From the NCBI RefSeq assembly GCF_018607965.1, contig NZ_JABBAM010000128.1:1-39514 (forward strand): DNA of 39,514 nt, written 5' to 3'. How positions within the stretch are numbered: position 1 is the first letter of the stretch; each line of letters opens with the position of its first letter. This document shows positions 8,830-18,475 of the stretch, piece by piece. The translations under genes were made by a program, and so were the position numbers. The notes beneath the pieces are model-generated. The model was not told the origin of the DNA, ran no database searches, and was given only the letters and a program-made list of their open reading frames with translations. The stretch comes from Planktotalea sp. Its GTDB lineage: Bacteria; Pseudomonadota; Alphaproteobacteria; Rhodobacterales; Rhodobacteraceae.

Positions 8830-9588
8830 ATGGCCAAGGCAGTAAAGAAAAAAACTACACCCAAAAAGACAAGCAAACCGAAGGCGAAACGAACGCTCGC
8901 GGCGCGCGTCACTGCGGCCTGTCAATTCGTGCGGCACTGGGCGTTGCGTGGCACTTTGATTGTGATGGCGCTTGTACTGCTTTGGATTTCGTATTTCGTT
9001 TGGTTCAATCCGAACAAGACGCCCTACATGCGCTCTGAACAGTTGCGCATCGGGGCTGAGGTCGATCACGAGTGGGTCGATATGGCGGACATTGCCCCCG
9101 TAATGGCGCGCTCCGTGGTTGCAGCAGAAGACGCGAATTACTGCGAGCACTGGGGTTTTGATATGACCGCGATCCGGGCGGCAGTCGATTCTGGTGGCGC
9201 GCGCGGGGCGTCGACGATTAGCCAGCAAGTCGTAAAGAACGTCTTTCTTTGGCACGGACGCAGTTATGTGCGCAAAGCTTTGGAGGCAGGACTAACACCG
9301 CTTGTTGAACTGATCTGGTCCAAAGAACGCATCTTAGAGGTTTACCTAAATATCGCTGAATTTGATGATGGTGTGTTTGGTGTCGAAGCGGCATCACGGC
9401 ATTATTTCGGGGTCGGCCCTGAAGAAGTAAGCGCAACACAAGCAGCGCGTCTCGCGGCTATACTGCCTTCGCCAAAGAAACGAAGCGCCTCTCGCCCGAC
9501 CAATTATGTCCGCAAACGCACGCGCCAAATCATTGATGGTGCGGCCACGATTCGCCGTGATGGGCGGGCATCATGTTTTCAGGATTGA
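8830..9588 (+). CDS. mtgA: Monofunctional peptidoglycan glycosyltransferase MtgA
   Basis: A 252-residue GT51 transglycosylase that polymerises lipid II into glycan strands and lacks a transpeptidase domain. A lysine-rich cytoplasmic tail (residues 3-20) precedes one membrane anchor at about 41-58. The catalytic Glu100 lies in AAEDANYCEHWGFD, and the other GT51 motifs RGASTISQQVVKNVFLW and KERILEVYLNIAEFDDGVFG follow in order. Length is normal for MtgA. It sits alone after the glt terminator, 61 bases before the GST gene. Undecaprenyl phosphate recycling by uppP nearby serves the same pathway, though the two genes are not co-transcribed. Confidence 0.95.
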   Translation: MAKAVKKKTTPKKTSKPKAKRTLAARVTAACQFVRHWALRGTLIVMALVLLWISYFVWFNPNKTPYMRSEQLRIGAEVDHEWVDMADIAPVMARSVVAAEDANYCEHWGFDMTAIRAAVDSGGARGASTISQQVVKNVFLWHGRSYVRKALEAGLTPLVELIWSKERILEVYLNIAEFDDGVFGVEAASRHYFGVGPEEVSATQAARLAAILPSPKKRSASRPTNYVRKRTRQIIDGAATIRRDGRASCFQD

Positions 9589-9648
9589 ACTTAGCCGCAA
9601 TGCGGGGCATTCAGTATTGCACACTAAAGAAGTTGATTTTGTAGTCCT

Positions 9649-10314
9649 ATGGCCCGTCTCTATCATGTCCCCCTTTCCCCTTTTTGCCGCAAGGTTCGCT
9701 TGGTTTTGGCAGAGAAAAAGATCGACGTTGAACTGATTGAAGAACGCTATTGGGAAGGCGATCCCGATTTCATGCGTCGCAATCCTGCGGGCAAGGTGCC
9801 GATCCTCAAATTAAACGGGCGCACGATGCCCGATAGCATGGCGATTTGCGAATACCTTGAAGAGAAAAATCCAGAGCCCGCTTTGATGCCGCGCTCGCCA
9901 GAGGGGCGGTACGAAGTGCGTCGGTTGGTGGCGTGGTTCGATGATAAATTTCATCAGGAAGTCACCTCCAAGCTGCTATATGAGCGCGTGAACAAAAAGC
10001 TGATGAAGCAAGGCTATCCTGATAGCAAAAACGTCAAAGCTGGTGCGAAGGCGATCAAATACCACCTCGATTACATGGCGTGGCTTTTGGATCATCGCCG
10101 TTGGTTGGCGGGTGACTCAATGTCGATCGCTGACTTTGCCGCGGCCGCGCATTTGTCGTCGCTTGATTATAGTTCTGACGTTGATTGGACACGTTCGGAA
10201 ACGGTGAAAGATTGGTACGCCAAGATTAAATCGCGTCCTGCTTTCCGCTCGATCCTGTCAGACCAAGTCCCTGGTTTCCCACCGTCCCAGCATTACAACG
10301 ATCTTGATTTCTGA
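9649..10314 (+). CDS. Glutathione S-transferase family protein
   Basis: A 221-residue soluble GST. The thioredoxin-like N-terminal domain begins [19 protein letters not shown], with SPFC at the glutathione site, and continues through NPAGKVPIL and [12 protein letters not shown], the glutathione-binding region. An all-helical C-terminal domain follows, containing [21 protein letters not shown]. The substrate cannot be predicted. The gene overlaps queG by 11 bases, so the two are probably co-transcribed, an arrangement I believe is common in this group but cannot verify here. Confidence 0.92.
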   Translation: MARLYHVPLSPFCRKVRLVLAEKKIDVELIEERYWEGDPDFMRRNPAGKVPILKLNGRTMPDSMAICEYLEEKNPEPALMPRSPEGRYEVRRLVAWFDDKFHQEVTSKLLYERVNKKLMKQGYPDSKNVKAGAKAIKYHLDYMAWLLDHRRWLAGDSMSIADFAAAAHLSSLDYSSDVDWTRSETVKDWYAKIKSRPAFRSILSDQVPGFPPSQHYNDLDF

Positions 10315-11335
10315 TCTAAAAACCCGACTTGTGCAGGAAGCGCATGACATCGGTTTTGACGCGTGCCGTATTTGCCGTCCTTGGGACGTGCCACTTGTGC
10401 CGGATCGCTTGGAAACTTTCGTAGATAAAGGTCGCCATGGGCAGATGGGCTGGATGGCGCAGCGTATGCATTGGCGTGGCAACCCCGCAGAACTTTGGCC
10501 CGAAGCGCGGTCCGTGATCATGTTGGGCGAAAGCTATACACCAGAGCACGATCCGCTGGAGATCTTGAAGCATCCCGATCGTGGCGCAATTTCAGTCTAC
10601 GCACAGAATAAAGATTACCACGATCTTGTTAAGAAACGTCTCAAGCGATTGGCGCGTTGGCTGATCGCTGAAGAAGAATGTCAGGTGAAGGTGTTTGTGG
10701 ATACGGCGCCTGTCCCTGAAAAACCATTGGGCGAAGCGGCCGGTTTGGGATGGCAAGGCAAACACACCAACCTTGTGAGCCGTCAAATGGGCAATTGGTT
10801 CTTCTTGGGGTCTGTTTTCACAACGCTGAATTTGCCCGTTGATACGGCTGAGAACGACCATTGTGGATCGTGCCGAGCGTGTTTGGACATTTGCCCGACG
10901 TCTGCGTTTCCCGCGCCCTACCAACTGGATGCAAGGCGCTGCATTTCGTATTTGACGATCGAACATAAAGGTCCGATCGAAGAAGAGTTGCGCGCTTTGA
11001 TGGGCAACCGAATTTATGGCTGTGATGATTGCTTGGCAGCTTGTCCGTGGAACAAGTTCGCAGTTGAAGCGCGCGAGATACGCTACGCGGCGCGCGATGA
11101 GTTGAAAGCGCCGCGTTTGGCTGAACTGGCTGTGCTGGATGATGGTGCGTTTCGATTGATGTTTTCGGGATCTCCGATCAAGCGGATCGGGCGCGATCGG
11201 TTTGTGCGGAATGTACTTTATGCCATTGGAAATTCGGGTCTGGCGCAGTTGCATGAAGTGGCGCAAGGGTTGGTCGATGATCCAGATGAAACGGTTGCGG
11301 ATGCGGCGCGTTGGGCCTGTGCGAGGTTAGCTTGA
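10304..11335 (+). CDS. queG: Epoxyqueuosine reductase QueG
   Basis: QueG catalyses the last step of queuosine biosynthesis: cobalamin-dependent reduction of epoxyqueuosine in the tRNA wobble position. The protein has 343 residues. The two 4Fe-4S motifs are [12 protein letters not shown] (Cys187, 190, 193, 197) and [10 protein letters not shown] (Cys240, 243, 247). [22 protein letters not shown] is typical of the family. A HEAT-like C-terminal stretch ([13 protein letters not shown]) completes it. It starts with TTG at 10304 inside the end of the GST gene, with no obvious ribosome binding site, so coupled translation is likely. A repeat element follows the stop codon. Confidence 0.95.
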   Translation: MISDLKTRLVQEAHDIGFDACRICRPWDVPLVPDRLETFVDKGRHGQMGWMAQRMHWRGNPAELWPEARSVIMLGESYTPEHDPLEILKHPDRGAISVYAQNKDYHDLVKKRLKRLARWLIAEEECQVKVFVDTAPVPEKPLGEAAGLGWQGKHTNLVSRQMGNWFFLGSVFTTLNLPVDTAENDHCGSCRACLDICPTSAFPAPYQLDARRCISYLTIEHKGPIEEELRALMGNRIYGCDDCLAACPWNKFAVEAREIRYAARDELKAPRLAELAVLDDGAFRLMFSGSPIKRIGRDRFVRNVLYAIGNSGLAQLHEVAQGLVDDPDETVADAARWACARLA

Positions 11336-11356
11336 TGGTGCGGGTGCCTCCGGCGG

Positions 11357-11378
11357 AAGTTTATTTGGAAAGATGAAG
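11357..11378 (+). repeat. Intergenic 22-base element, copy A
   Basis: Core TTTATTTGGAAAGATGAAG preceded by AAG, 21 bases after the queG stop in the same orientation. Copies B (15423-15444) and C (35938-35959, reverse) match it in 20 and 21 of 22 bases. A short GC-rich partial palindrome (CCTCCGGCGG) precedes this copy. Confidence 0.7.
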
Positions 11379-11394
11379 TTGAAGGAAATGCGAC

Positions 11395-13395
11395 ATGGCG
11401 CTTTTGTTGGGTGTGGATACAGGCGGAACTTATACTGACGCAGTCTTGTTACGCGATGAGCGTGACGTCGTGGCGACAGCAAAGTCACTGACGACCAAGC
11501 ATGACCTGTCCATTGGGATTGGAGGGGCGATTGAGGCGGTTCTAGCTGAAAGTGGTGTCGATCCGTCCGAGGTGGCGATGGCATCCTTATCGACAACGCT
11601 TGCGACCAATGCGTTGGTTGAAGGCCAAGGCAGCCGCGTTGCGTTGATCTACATTGGCTTCAAAGAGCGCGATCTTGATACGCATGGTTTGCGCGATGCC
11701 TTGAAAGGTGATCCTGTATTGGTTCTTGAGGGTGGGCATAATCATGCGGGTAGCGAGGCCGCTGCTCTGGATACTGGTGCCTTAAACGGCTTTTTAGAGA
11801 CACATTCTGATGTCATCGCGTTTGCTGTTGCGTCACAATTTGCGACCCGTAATCCTGCGCATGAATTGGCTGCGATGGCGCAAATTTCTGAAGTATTGGA
11901 TGTTCCCGTCAGTGCATCGCACCAACTGTCTGCCAAGTTGAACGGCCCAAAGCGCGCGATGACGGCTTTGTTGAATGCGCGTTTGATTGGGATGATTGAT
12001 GGGTTGATTTCATCGGCGCAAGATACGTTAAAACGTTTGAAGATTAATGCGCCCCTGATGGTTGTGCGTGGGGATGGCGCTTTGATAGGGGCTGCAATGG
12101 CGCGCGAACGTCCGATTGAAACGATTTTGAGTGGGCCTGCCGCGTCTATCGTTGGTGCGCGTTGGCTGACGGGCGCAGATCATGCGTTGGTGTCTGATAT
12201 CGGTGGAACCACGACGGACATCGCCGTGCTGCGCGACGGGCGTCCTGCGATTGATCCTATGGGTGCGCAGGTTGGACCCTATCGTACCATGGTTGAGGCA
12301 GTTGCGATGCGCACGCATGGGCTTGGTGGAGATAGTGAAGTGCACTTCATTGGGTCTGGTTTGGAGGGTGGCGTCACGCTTGGACCGCGGCGTGTTGTGC
12401 CTGTATCGCTGATGGCAATAGACGCGCCTGTCGTTGTTCATCGTGCACTGGACGCGCAGATGCGTAGTACGGTTCCCGGGGAACATGACGGACGTTTCGT
12501 GCGCGCAGTTCAGGGTTTGCGCACTGATGGGTTGGGCGCGCGTGAATTGGATTTGATGGCCCGCATCGGGGATGGGGTCCTGCCGATGGGGGATATTCTA
12601 AAGAACCGTATCGAGGTGCAAGCGTTGAAGCGACTGGTAGAGCGTGGCTTGGTGCAAATCGCAGCGCTGACGCCAAGCGATGCAAGCCATGCACTAGGGC
12701 GTGTTGATGCGTGGGATGGTGAGGCTGCCAAGAAGGCGTTGACCTTGATAGGACGCAGACGCACTGGCGCTGGGAACATGCTGGCACCAGAGCCTGACGT
12801 TATGGCGCAGGTCGTGATTGATCAGCTGACACAGCAGACAAGTTTAGCTTTGTTAGAGACTGGTTTTGCAGAGGAAGCGGAAGGTTTTGGATTGCCTGCT
12901 GCCGATCTTGCGCGTCATGTTCTGACACAACGTGGTCTAGGTGCGCATCGTGGCTTGCTGCGTATTGACGTGGGTTTGAACCTGCCTGTGATCGGCTTAG
13001 GCGCCTCTGCCGCGAGTTATTACCCTGCGGTTGGTGAACGGCTGGGTTGTGAAACGATCTTGCCGGAACATGGCGGGGTTGCGAATGCGATTGGTGCGGT
13101 TGTCGGGCGCGTAACGATGCGCAGGCAAGGCACTGTAACGGCATCAAGCGAAGGGCGCTATCGTGTGCATTTCGACACGGGGCCCCAAGATTTTGGCGAT
13201 AGTGACGTGGCGTTGAGCGCGCTTGAGGCGCATTTGTTAGAACAGGCTAAAGCGGATGCAGAGAACTCTGGCGCCGAAGATATCCATCTGCATGCGGAGC
13301 GCGACATCAAGATGGCGCAGGCCGAGGCACGCGACGTCTTCATTGAAGCAACGATCATCGTCGAGGCGTCAGGGCGCCCACGCATCGCAGACTGA
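11395..13395 (+). CDS. Hydantoinase/oxoprolinase subunit A-like ATPase (HyuA family)
   Basis: A 666-residue protein of the ATP-dependent N-methylhydantoinase/5-oxoprolinase A family. The N-terminal ATP-binding fold starts LLGVDTGGTYTDAVLL, and the second phosphate loop is VSDIGGTTTDIAVLRDGRP. Family members hydrolyse cyclic amides or ketones with ATP, usually with a HyuB partner. No hyuB gene lies beside it, and the protein ends without a B domain. GAAGGAAA precedes the ATG. The true substrate is unknown. It could be a stand-alone ATPase of the acetophenone carboxylase or acetone carboxylase superfamily. Confidence 0.85.
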   Translation: MALLLGVDTGGTYTDAVLLRDERDVVATAKSLTTKHDLSIGIGGAIEAVLAESGVDPSEVAMASLSTTLATNALVEGQGSRVALIYIGFKERDLDTHGLRDALKGDPVLVLEGGHNHAGSEAAALDTGALNGFLETHSDVIAFAVASQFATRNPAHELAAMAQISEVLDVPVSASHQLSAKLNGPKRAMTALLNARLIGMIDGLISSAQDTLKRLKINAPLMVVRGDGALIGAAMARERPIETILSGPAASIVGARWLTGADHALVSDIGGTTTDIAVLRDGRPAIDPMGAQVGPYRTMVEAVAMRTHGLGGDSEVHFIGSGLEGGVTLGPRRVVPVSLMAIDAPVVVHRALDAQMRSTVPGEHDGRFVRAVQGLRTDGLGARELDLMARIGDGVLPMGDILKNRIEVQALKRLVERGLVQIAALTPSDASHALGRVDAWDGEAAKKALTLIGRRRTGAGNMLAPEPDVMAQVVIDQLTQQTSLALLETGFAEEAEGFGLPAADLARHVLTQRGLGAHRGLLRIDVGLNLPVIGLGASAASYYPAVGERLGCETILPEHGGVANAIGAVVGRVTMRRQGTVTASSEGRYRVHFDTGPQDFGDSDVALSALEAHLLEQAKADAENSGAEDIHLHAERDIKMAQAEARDVFIEATIIVEASGRPRIAD

Positions 13396-13495
13396 TGTTT
13401 CACACGATCACGGAACTGCGCGCACTTTGAAATCATATTTTGCTTTTTGCAAACCGACCCCATTTAATGAACGACACACACAGTAGGAGTATGCC

Positions 13496-13945
13496 ATGAC
13501 TGAGTATCGCAAAGACATGGACGTTGTTGCCACGCTCGATCCCGAGCAGTATCGCGTCACGCAGGAAAACGGGACTGAGCGTCCTGGCACGGGTGCGTAT
13601 CTGGGCAATAAAGAACCTGGAATTTACGTTGATATCGTCTCTGGCGAGCCGCTGTTTGCATCGTCAGATAAGTACGAAAGCGGTTGTGGGTGGCCGTCCT
13701 TCACCAAACCTTTGGTGCCTGAGTTCGTGAACGAATTGCGCGATGACACGCTTGGCATGGTTCGTACCGAAGTGCGATCTGCAAACGGGGATAGCCATCT
13801 TGGGCATGTGTTCAATGATGGGCCTGCTGATCGCGGCGGGCTGCGGTACTGCATCAATTCAGCCTCGCTTCGTTTCGTCCACAAAGATGAAATGGAAGGC
13901 GAAGGGTACAGCAAATATTTGGATCAAGTGGAGGACATCGCATGA
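13496..13945 (+). CDS. msrB: Peptide-methionine (R)-S-oxide reductase MsrB
   Basis: MsrB reduces methionine-R-sulfoxide in proteins, using thioredoxin. The 149-residue sequence has [12 protein letters not shown] (Cys64, the likely resolving cysteine), [10 protein letters not shown] and [13 protein letters not shown], with catalytic Cys119. The two CxxC zinc motifs of the zinc-containing MsrB class are absent. It starts at ATG 13496 after GGAG. The stop overlaps the msrA start (ATGA), so both stereospecific reductases are made from one message. The 100-base region upstream probably carries the promoter, but I could not define -35 and -10 boxes. Confidence 0.96.
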   Translation: MTEYRKDMDVVATLDPEQYRVTQENGTERPGTGAYLGNKEPGIYVDIVSGEPLFASSDKYESGCGWPSFTKPLVPEFVNELRDDTLGMVRTEVRSANGDSHLGHVFNDGPADRGGLRYCINSASLRFVHKDEMEGEGYSKYLDQVEDIA

Positions 13946-14445
13946 GCGAGCGCGCGGTTTTAGCAGGTGGATGTTTCTGGGGTATGGAAGATCTGATCTG
14001 TAAGATGGACGGAATTCTGTCTACGCGGGTTGGCTACACAGGCGGCGACGTGCCCAATGCGACCTATCGTAATCACGGCACCCATGCGGAAGGGATCGAA
14101 ATCAATTTCGATCCTGCCAAGATCACGTTCCGTACGTTGCTTGAATTCTTCTTTCAAATCCACGACCCGAGCACGCCAAACCAGCAAGGTAACGATCGTG
14201 GGCTCAGCTATCGTTCTGCAATCTACTATGTGGACGATGCACAAAAGCAGATTGCGCTGGACACGATTGCGGATGTGGATGCGTCTGGCTTGTGGCCCGG
14301 TAAGGTCGTGACAGAACTTGAGCCTGTCAGCGAATTCTGGGAAGCAGAGCCGGAGCATCAGAATTATCTTGAGCGTATTCCACATGGATACACATGTCAT
14401 TTCGTGCGTCCAAACTGGACCTTGCCGAAACGCGCGGCAGAGTAG
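13942..14445 (+). CDS. msrA: Peptide-methionine (S)-S-oxide reductase MsrA
   Basis: MsrA reduces methionine-S-sulfoxide and complements MsrB. The 167-residue protein carries the catalytic motif [10 protein letters not shown] with Cys11 as nucleophile, followed by [22 protein letters not shown] and [18 protein letters not shown] in place of the common WCxE variants marks the shorter class. It is translationally coupled to msrB through a 4-base overlap. No terminator was recognised before the next gene, 37 bases downstream. Confidence 0.96.
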   Translation: MSERAVLAGGCFWGMEDLICKMDGILSTRVGYTGGDVPNATYRNHGTHAEGIEINFDPAKITFRTLLEFFFQIHDPSTPNQQGNDRGLSYRSAIYYVDDAQKQIALDTIADVDASGLWPGKVVTELEPVSEFWEAEPEHQNYLERIPHGYTCHFVRPNWTLPKRAAE

Positions 14446-14482
14446 GCTTTAAACATGCGCGATGCTGGTGTAGCGATGGGGC

Positions 14483-15406
14483 ATGTCTCCATTTACTGGC
14501 ATCGCGCTTAAACTCGCATCGGTCGTTCTATTCGTCATCATGTCTGCGCTGATCAAAGCGACGACGGATGATGTGCCAACTGGCCAAGCGATGTTCTTCC
14601 GTTCATTCTTTGCGCTTCCTATCATCATAGGTTGGTTGGTTTGGAGCGGTGATCTGAAGACAGGATTGCACACGTCGCACCCGATGGGTCACGTCTGGCG
14701 CGGGTTGATCGGTGTTTGCGGTATGGGCTTTGGATTTTCCTCCCTCGCGTATCTCCCCCTACCTGATGTGACGGCTATCGGATTTGCAGGCCCTTTGATG
14801 ACCGTGGTCTTGGCGGCAATCCTCTTGGGTGAGCGCCTGCGCATTTACCGTATTTCCGCGGTCCTTTTAGGACTTGTCGGTGTTTTCGTCATCTTGTCGC
14901 CACGCTTGTCGATCTTTTCTGGTGAAGAGATGGAGCGCACGGCGCAGATTGGTGTGGCTTTGGTACTGGCATCGGCCATGTTCCGCGCGCTTGTGCAGAT
15001 ACATATTCGCCGACTTGCGCAGACCGAAAAGACAGCTGCGATTGTGTTTTACTTTTCAATGACGACCACCTTGTTGTCACTGTTGACGCTGCCCTTTGGA
15101 TGGACGATGCCCGATACAAGTGCTGTGATAATGTTGGTATGTGCGGGTTTGATTGGTGGCGCGGCGCAGATTTTCATCACCTCTGCGTTTTGTTTTGCGG
15201 GTGCTGCCGTTATCGCGCCGTTTGATTATGCGGCGATTTTGTTTTCGATGATCATTGGGTATTTTGTCTTCTCTGACGTACCAACACCGCAAATGTTGAT
15301 TGGGTCAGGAATTGTCATCTTGTCTGGGCTTTTGATTATTTGGCGCGAACACGCGCTTGAATTGAAACGCGGAAAAGCGCGACCAACTTTGACGCCGCAA
15401 GGGTAG
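14483..15406 (+). CDS. EamA-family permease (DMT superfamily)
   Basis: A 307-residue inner-membrane protein with about ten hydrophobic segments in two EamA repeats, the usual DMT topology (GLVGVFVILSPRL closes the first repeat, GIVILSGLLIIWREH the second). It would export or import a small metabolite, and the substrate cannot be predicted. It begins with ATG at 14483, shortly after msrA, and converges on the oxidase gene. A copy of the 22-base element lies 16 bases past its stop. Confidence 0.9.
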   Translation: MSPFTGIALKLASVVLFVIMSALIKATTDDVPTGQAMFFRSFFALPIIIGWLVWSGDLKTGLHTSHPMGHVWRGLIGVCGMGFGFSSLAYLPLPDVTAIGFAGPLMTVVLAAILLGERLRIYRISAVLLGLVGVFVILSPRLSIFSGEEMERTAQIGVALVLASAMFRALVQIHIRRLAQTEKTAAIVFYFSMTTTLLSLLTLPFGWTMPDTSAVIMLVCAGLIGGAAQIFITSAFCFAGAAVIAPFDYAAILFSMIIGYFVFSDVPTPQMLIGSGIVILSGLLIIWREHALELKRGKARPTLTPQG

Positions 15407-15422
15407 TTGAAGTCTCGATATT

Positions 15423-15444
15423 AAGCTTATTTTGAAAGATGAAG
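15423..15444 (+). repeat. Intergenic 22-base element, copy B
   Basis: Core CTTATTTTGAAAGATGAAG preceded by AAG, between the converging EamA permease and oxidase genes, in the permease orientation. It differs from copy A at two positions. Confidence 0.65.
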
Positions 15445-15447
15445 CGA

Positions 15448-16773
15448 TTACCGGTCGGCTATGCCCATCATCGCGTAGAGCGGGGGGAGCAGCCAGCGAC
15501 GTTTTGAACCGAATGGGATTCTGTTCGGAGTGCTCTTTAAGACATCTGGATAGGGTTGGCGTGTTGCCTTGTCTTGCATGAGATCTGCAAGGAGCGCGCC
15601 GCAATAGCTAGCCATCGCGACGCCGTTTCCGTGATAGGAGAGGGATGCAAAAGCCCCTGGCATTTCTGGGATTGGACCCGTGAATGGTGCACCTTTTGCG
15701 TTTGCGCAAACGAGACCGGACCACAGGTGTGGGGTTTCCACGTGTGCCCAAGTGGGGAACATTTGCTCAAAATCCTTGCGGATAAGCGTTTTGATTTTGG
15801 CGTCCGAACGCGCGTTTGCGAATATGCCGCCGCGCATGCCGAAGAGGAAGCGACGATCGGGCATCAAGCGGAAATAGTGAAGCAGGCCGCGGCTATCGAA
15901 GGCCATTTGATCGGATGTCCAGCCCGCAGCTTGGATTTCACTGTCTGTCAAGGGACGCGTGACGAGGACGCTGGATTGAACGGGCATGAAGCGCGCGCCG
16001 AGCCATGCTGGAACGTCCTCAGATGAGTAGCCGTTTGTTGCGATGATCAGGCGTTTCGCCGTGAGCTTGCCTTGGGCTGTGTGCAGAGTGAATTGCGCGC
16101 CTTGCTCGATACGCGTGACGGGGGAATTTTGGTAGAGCCTTGCGCCTGCTGTTAGTGAGGCTTGGGCAATTCCGAGCGCGTACTTCAAAGGGTTGAGCGC
16201 AAAGCCAACAGGGATTGTGAGCGCGCCGTGAAATGGGCCATTCAGGCCGTGCTGCGCGAGGTCTTTGGTTTGGATGAGTTCTGGCGTGACGCCGTAGTCT
16301 TGGTTGGCTTGTTCTGCGTAGTCTTTAAGCAGAGACCAGCGCGCAGGCTTATGAGCAAGAAGCGTTTCGCCTGTAGAATGCGTGTCCGCTTTGATCTGGT
16401 GCGTCTCAAGTAGGTTTGCCACGTGGCCGATTGCGTCCTTTTCGGCTTGGCGCCATGCGCGACGTGCATCCTTACCGTAGCGCTTTTCGATCTGCGTGTT
16501 CTCTAGGATGCCGCCACCTAGGCAACAAAAGCCACCATTGCGACCGCTTGCACCCCAGCCGATTGTTTCGGCGTCCAGCAGCGTGACTTCGGCACCATCT
16601 TCAGCGAGTTGAAGTGCTGCGTTTAGACCTGTGAAGCCACCGCCAATTACAGCCACATCGGTTCTGTGTGTGCCTTGGAGGGACGGCAGCTCAAAGGGAT
16701 CGATGGTTGTTTGCCAGTAGCCACCACGAATGGGCTCGCCCCCATAGGCCAGGGGTTCGTAGATGCGTTTCAT
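15448..16773 (-). CDS. FAD-dependent DAO-family oxidase (gamma-glutamylputrescine oxidase-like)
   Basis: A 441-residue amine oxidase of the DAO family. The N-terminal FAD site is DVAVIGGGFTGLNAALQLAE, followed by GWGASGRNGGFCCLGGG, where a cysteine-containing loop is usual for PuuB-like enzymes. The C-terminal FAD-contacting segment contains SYHGNGVAMASYCGALLAD. It is the last gene of the polyamine transporter operon, and its ATG overlaps the stop of the preceding permease gene (ATGA). The context suggests oxidation of putrescine or its gamma-glutamyl derivative. No PuuA-type glutamate-putrescine ligase is present in the window, so the exact substrate stays open. Confidence 0.85.
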   Translation of the reverse strand: MKRIYEPLAYGGEPIRGGYWQTTIDPFELPSLQGTHRTDVAVIGGGFTGLNAALQLAEDGAEVTLLDAETIGWGASGRNGGFCCLGGGILENTQIEKRYGKDARRAWRQAEKDAIGHVANLLETHQIKADTHSTGETLLAHKPARWSLLKDYAEQANQDYGVTPELIQTKDLAQHGLNGPFHGALTIPVGFALNPLKYALGIAQASLTAGARLYQNSPVTRIEQGAQFTLHTAQGKLTAKRLIIATNGYSSEDVPAWLGARFMPVQSSVLVTRPLTDSEIQAAGWTSDQMAFDSRGLLHYFRLMPDRRFLFGMRGGIFANARSDAKIKTLIRKDFEQMFPTWAHVETPHLWSGLVCANAKGAPFTGPIPEMPGAFASLSYHGNGVAMASYCGALLADLMQDKATRQPYPDVLKSTPNRIPFGSKRRWLLPPLYAMMGIADR

Positions 16774-17585
16774 CCGCGTGCTGCGGCTTGTTCGTCGCGT
16801 TGTTGTCTTAGACTTGCTTGCTTGGAGATGAGCGATGCAGCGATAACCCCGATTGTCACGATGGCGATCATAATTGTAGAAAGCGCGTTGATTTCTGGAC
16901 TGACGCCAAGGCGGACAGCAGAGAATATTTTGATCGGTAGCGTTGTGGCTGACGGGCCTGACGTAAAGCTGGCGATAACGAGGTCATCAAGGGACAGCGT
17001 GAACGCGAGGAGCCAGCCAGAGATGACAGCGGGTGCAATGATAGGCAGCGTCACAAGGCGAAAGGCTTGGAGGGGTGTACAGCCTAGATCGAGCGCGGCT
17101 TCTTCCAAGGAGTTGTCGAAGCTGACAAGGCGCGAGGACACAACGACCGATACAAAGCACATCGCGAAGGTCGTGTGCGCAAGAACGATTGTGAGGACGC
17201 CGCGATCTAGGCCGATGCCGATGAAGAGAAGGAGGAGCGATAGGCCTGTGATGACTTCGGGCATGACGAGGGGCGCGTAGATCATTCCTGAGAAAAGCGT
17301 GCGGCCTTTAAAGCGGCCCGCGCGCACGAGGACGTAGGCGGCCATCGTGCCGAGAATGGTGGCGAGTGTTGAGGAAAAAACGGCGACTTTGATCGTGACC
17401 CAAGCTGCGTTTAGGAAAGCCTCGTTCTGGAGGAGTTCGCCGTACCATTTGGTTGAGAACCCTGCCCAGACGGTGACAAGTTTGGATTCGTTAAAGCTGT
17501 AGATCACCAGAATGATCATGGGCAGGTAAAGGAACGCGAAACCGAGGGTTAGTGCCGTGACATTGAACCATGAGAAACGTTTCAT
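16770..17585 (-). CDS. potI: Polyamine ABC transporter permease, PotI type
   Basis: A 271-residue inner-membrane permease with six predicted helices. The EAA loop that contacts the ATPase is visible as EEAALDLGCTPLQAFRLVTLP. SLDDLVIASFTSGP is typical of the PotI/PotC subfamily. Its ATG overlaps the stop of the PotH-type gene by 4 bases, and its stop overlaps the oxidase start. With the neighbouring subunits it should import putrescine or a related polyamine. Confidence 0.92.
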   Translation of the reverse strand: MKRFSWFNVTALTLGFAFLYLPMIILVIYSFNESKLVTVWAGFSTKWYGELLQNEAFLNAAWVTIKVAVFSSTLATILGTMAAYVLVRAGRFKGRTLFSGMIYAPLVMPEVITGLSLLLLFIGIGLDRGVLTIVLAHTTFAMCFVSVVVSSRLVSFDNSLEEAALDLGCTPLQAFRLVTLPIIAPAVISGWLLAFTLSLDDLVIASFTSGPSATTLPIKIFSAVRLGVSPEINALSTIMIAIVTIGVIAASLISKQASLRQQRDEQAAARG

Positions 17586-18472
17586 CCCTCCATCTCCCGC
17601 TGCTTCTGCTCATTTCGCTGGAACAGGATGATTGGGATGATCAAAATCAGCAGGAGTATGATCGCGACCGCAGAGGCGACAGGCCAATCGCGGTTGTTGA
17701 AGAACTCTTCCCAAAGGACTTTGCCAATCATCAAGGTTTGTGAACCGCCGAGCAAGGAGGGGATGACGAATTCACCAAGTGTTGGGATGAAGACAAGGAA
17801 GCAGCCTGCGGTGATGCCCGTTTTGCTGAGGGGAATGGTGATGAGCCAGAAGGCAGATGTGCGTGAACATCCGAGGTCTTCTGCGGCCTCTAATAGGCTG
17901 TCGTCCATCTTTTCCAGCGCCGAATAGATCGGCAGGATCATGAAGGGCAAGTATGTGTAAACGATGCCGATGTAGACGGCGTAATTGGTGTTCAGGATTG
18001 TGAGGGGTTCAGCAATCAGGCCCGTCCAGAGTAGGAATTGGTTTAGAAGCCCCTCGTTACTGAGGATACCCATCCATGCGTAGACGCGGATAAGGAAACT
18101 GGTCCAGAATGGCAGGATCACCAGCATCAGCAAGGTTGGACGCCACTCGGGCGCGGCGCGCGCCATGGAGTAGGCGATTGGATAGCCGATAAGAAGTGCC
18201 AGCGCAGTCGAGATAAGCGCAATTTTGAAGCTGGACAGGTAGGCTTTCCAATAGAGATCGTCGGTTGTGAGGAATTCGAAGTTTTCGAAATCTAGTCCCG
18301 CGAAGAAGTCTTTTATCGCGCTCCAGCCGCCCGCGAGGTCGAGTTGCGGTGCGTAGGGTGGGATTGCCAAAGCTGCATCGCTCAGCGAGATTTTCAGTAC
18401 GATCAGGAATGGGATCAGGAACAGCGCAAACAGCCAGAGGTAAGGTGTTAGGATGAGGATCGCGCGGCGCAT
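17582..18472 (-). CDS. potH: Polyamine ABC transporter permease, PotH type
   Basis: A 296-residue membrane permease, partner of the PotI-type protein. The sequence starts with a membrane segment (LTPYLWLFALFLIPFLIV), and the EAA loop reads LEAAEDLGCSRTSAFWLITIP. GEFVIPSLLGGSQTLMIGK is characteristic of PotB/PotH. It begins 3 bases after the ATPase gene ends, in one operon. The substrate follows from the neighbours, not from this protein alone. Confidence 0.92.
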   Translation of the reverse strand: MRRAILILTPYLWLFALFLIPFLIVLKISLSDAALAIPPYAPQLDLAGGWSAIKDFFAGLDFENFEFLTTDDLYWKAYLSSFKIALISTALALLIGYPIAYSMARAAPEWRPTLLMLVILPFWTSFLIRVYAWMGILSNEGLLNQFLLWTGLIAEPLTILNTNYAVYIGIVYTYLPFMILPIYSALEKMDDSLLEAAEDLGCSRTSAFWLITIPLSKTGITAGCFLVFIPTLGEFVIPSLLGGSQTLMIGKVLWEEFFNNRDWPVASAVAIILLLILIIPIILFQRNEQKQREMEG

Positions 18473-18475
18473 CTT

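Noticed and set aside
13426-13470. Promoter boxes and a TTTGC/GCAAA hairpin before msrB
   Set aside because: The -35-like TTGAAA has no -10 box at a proper distance, and the 5-bp stem is too short and A/T-rich to mean much.
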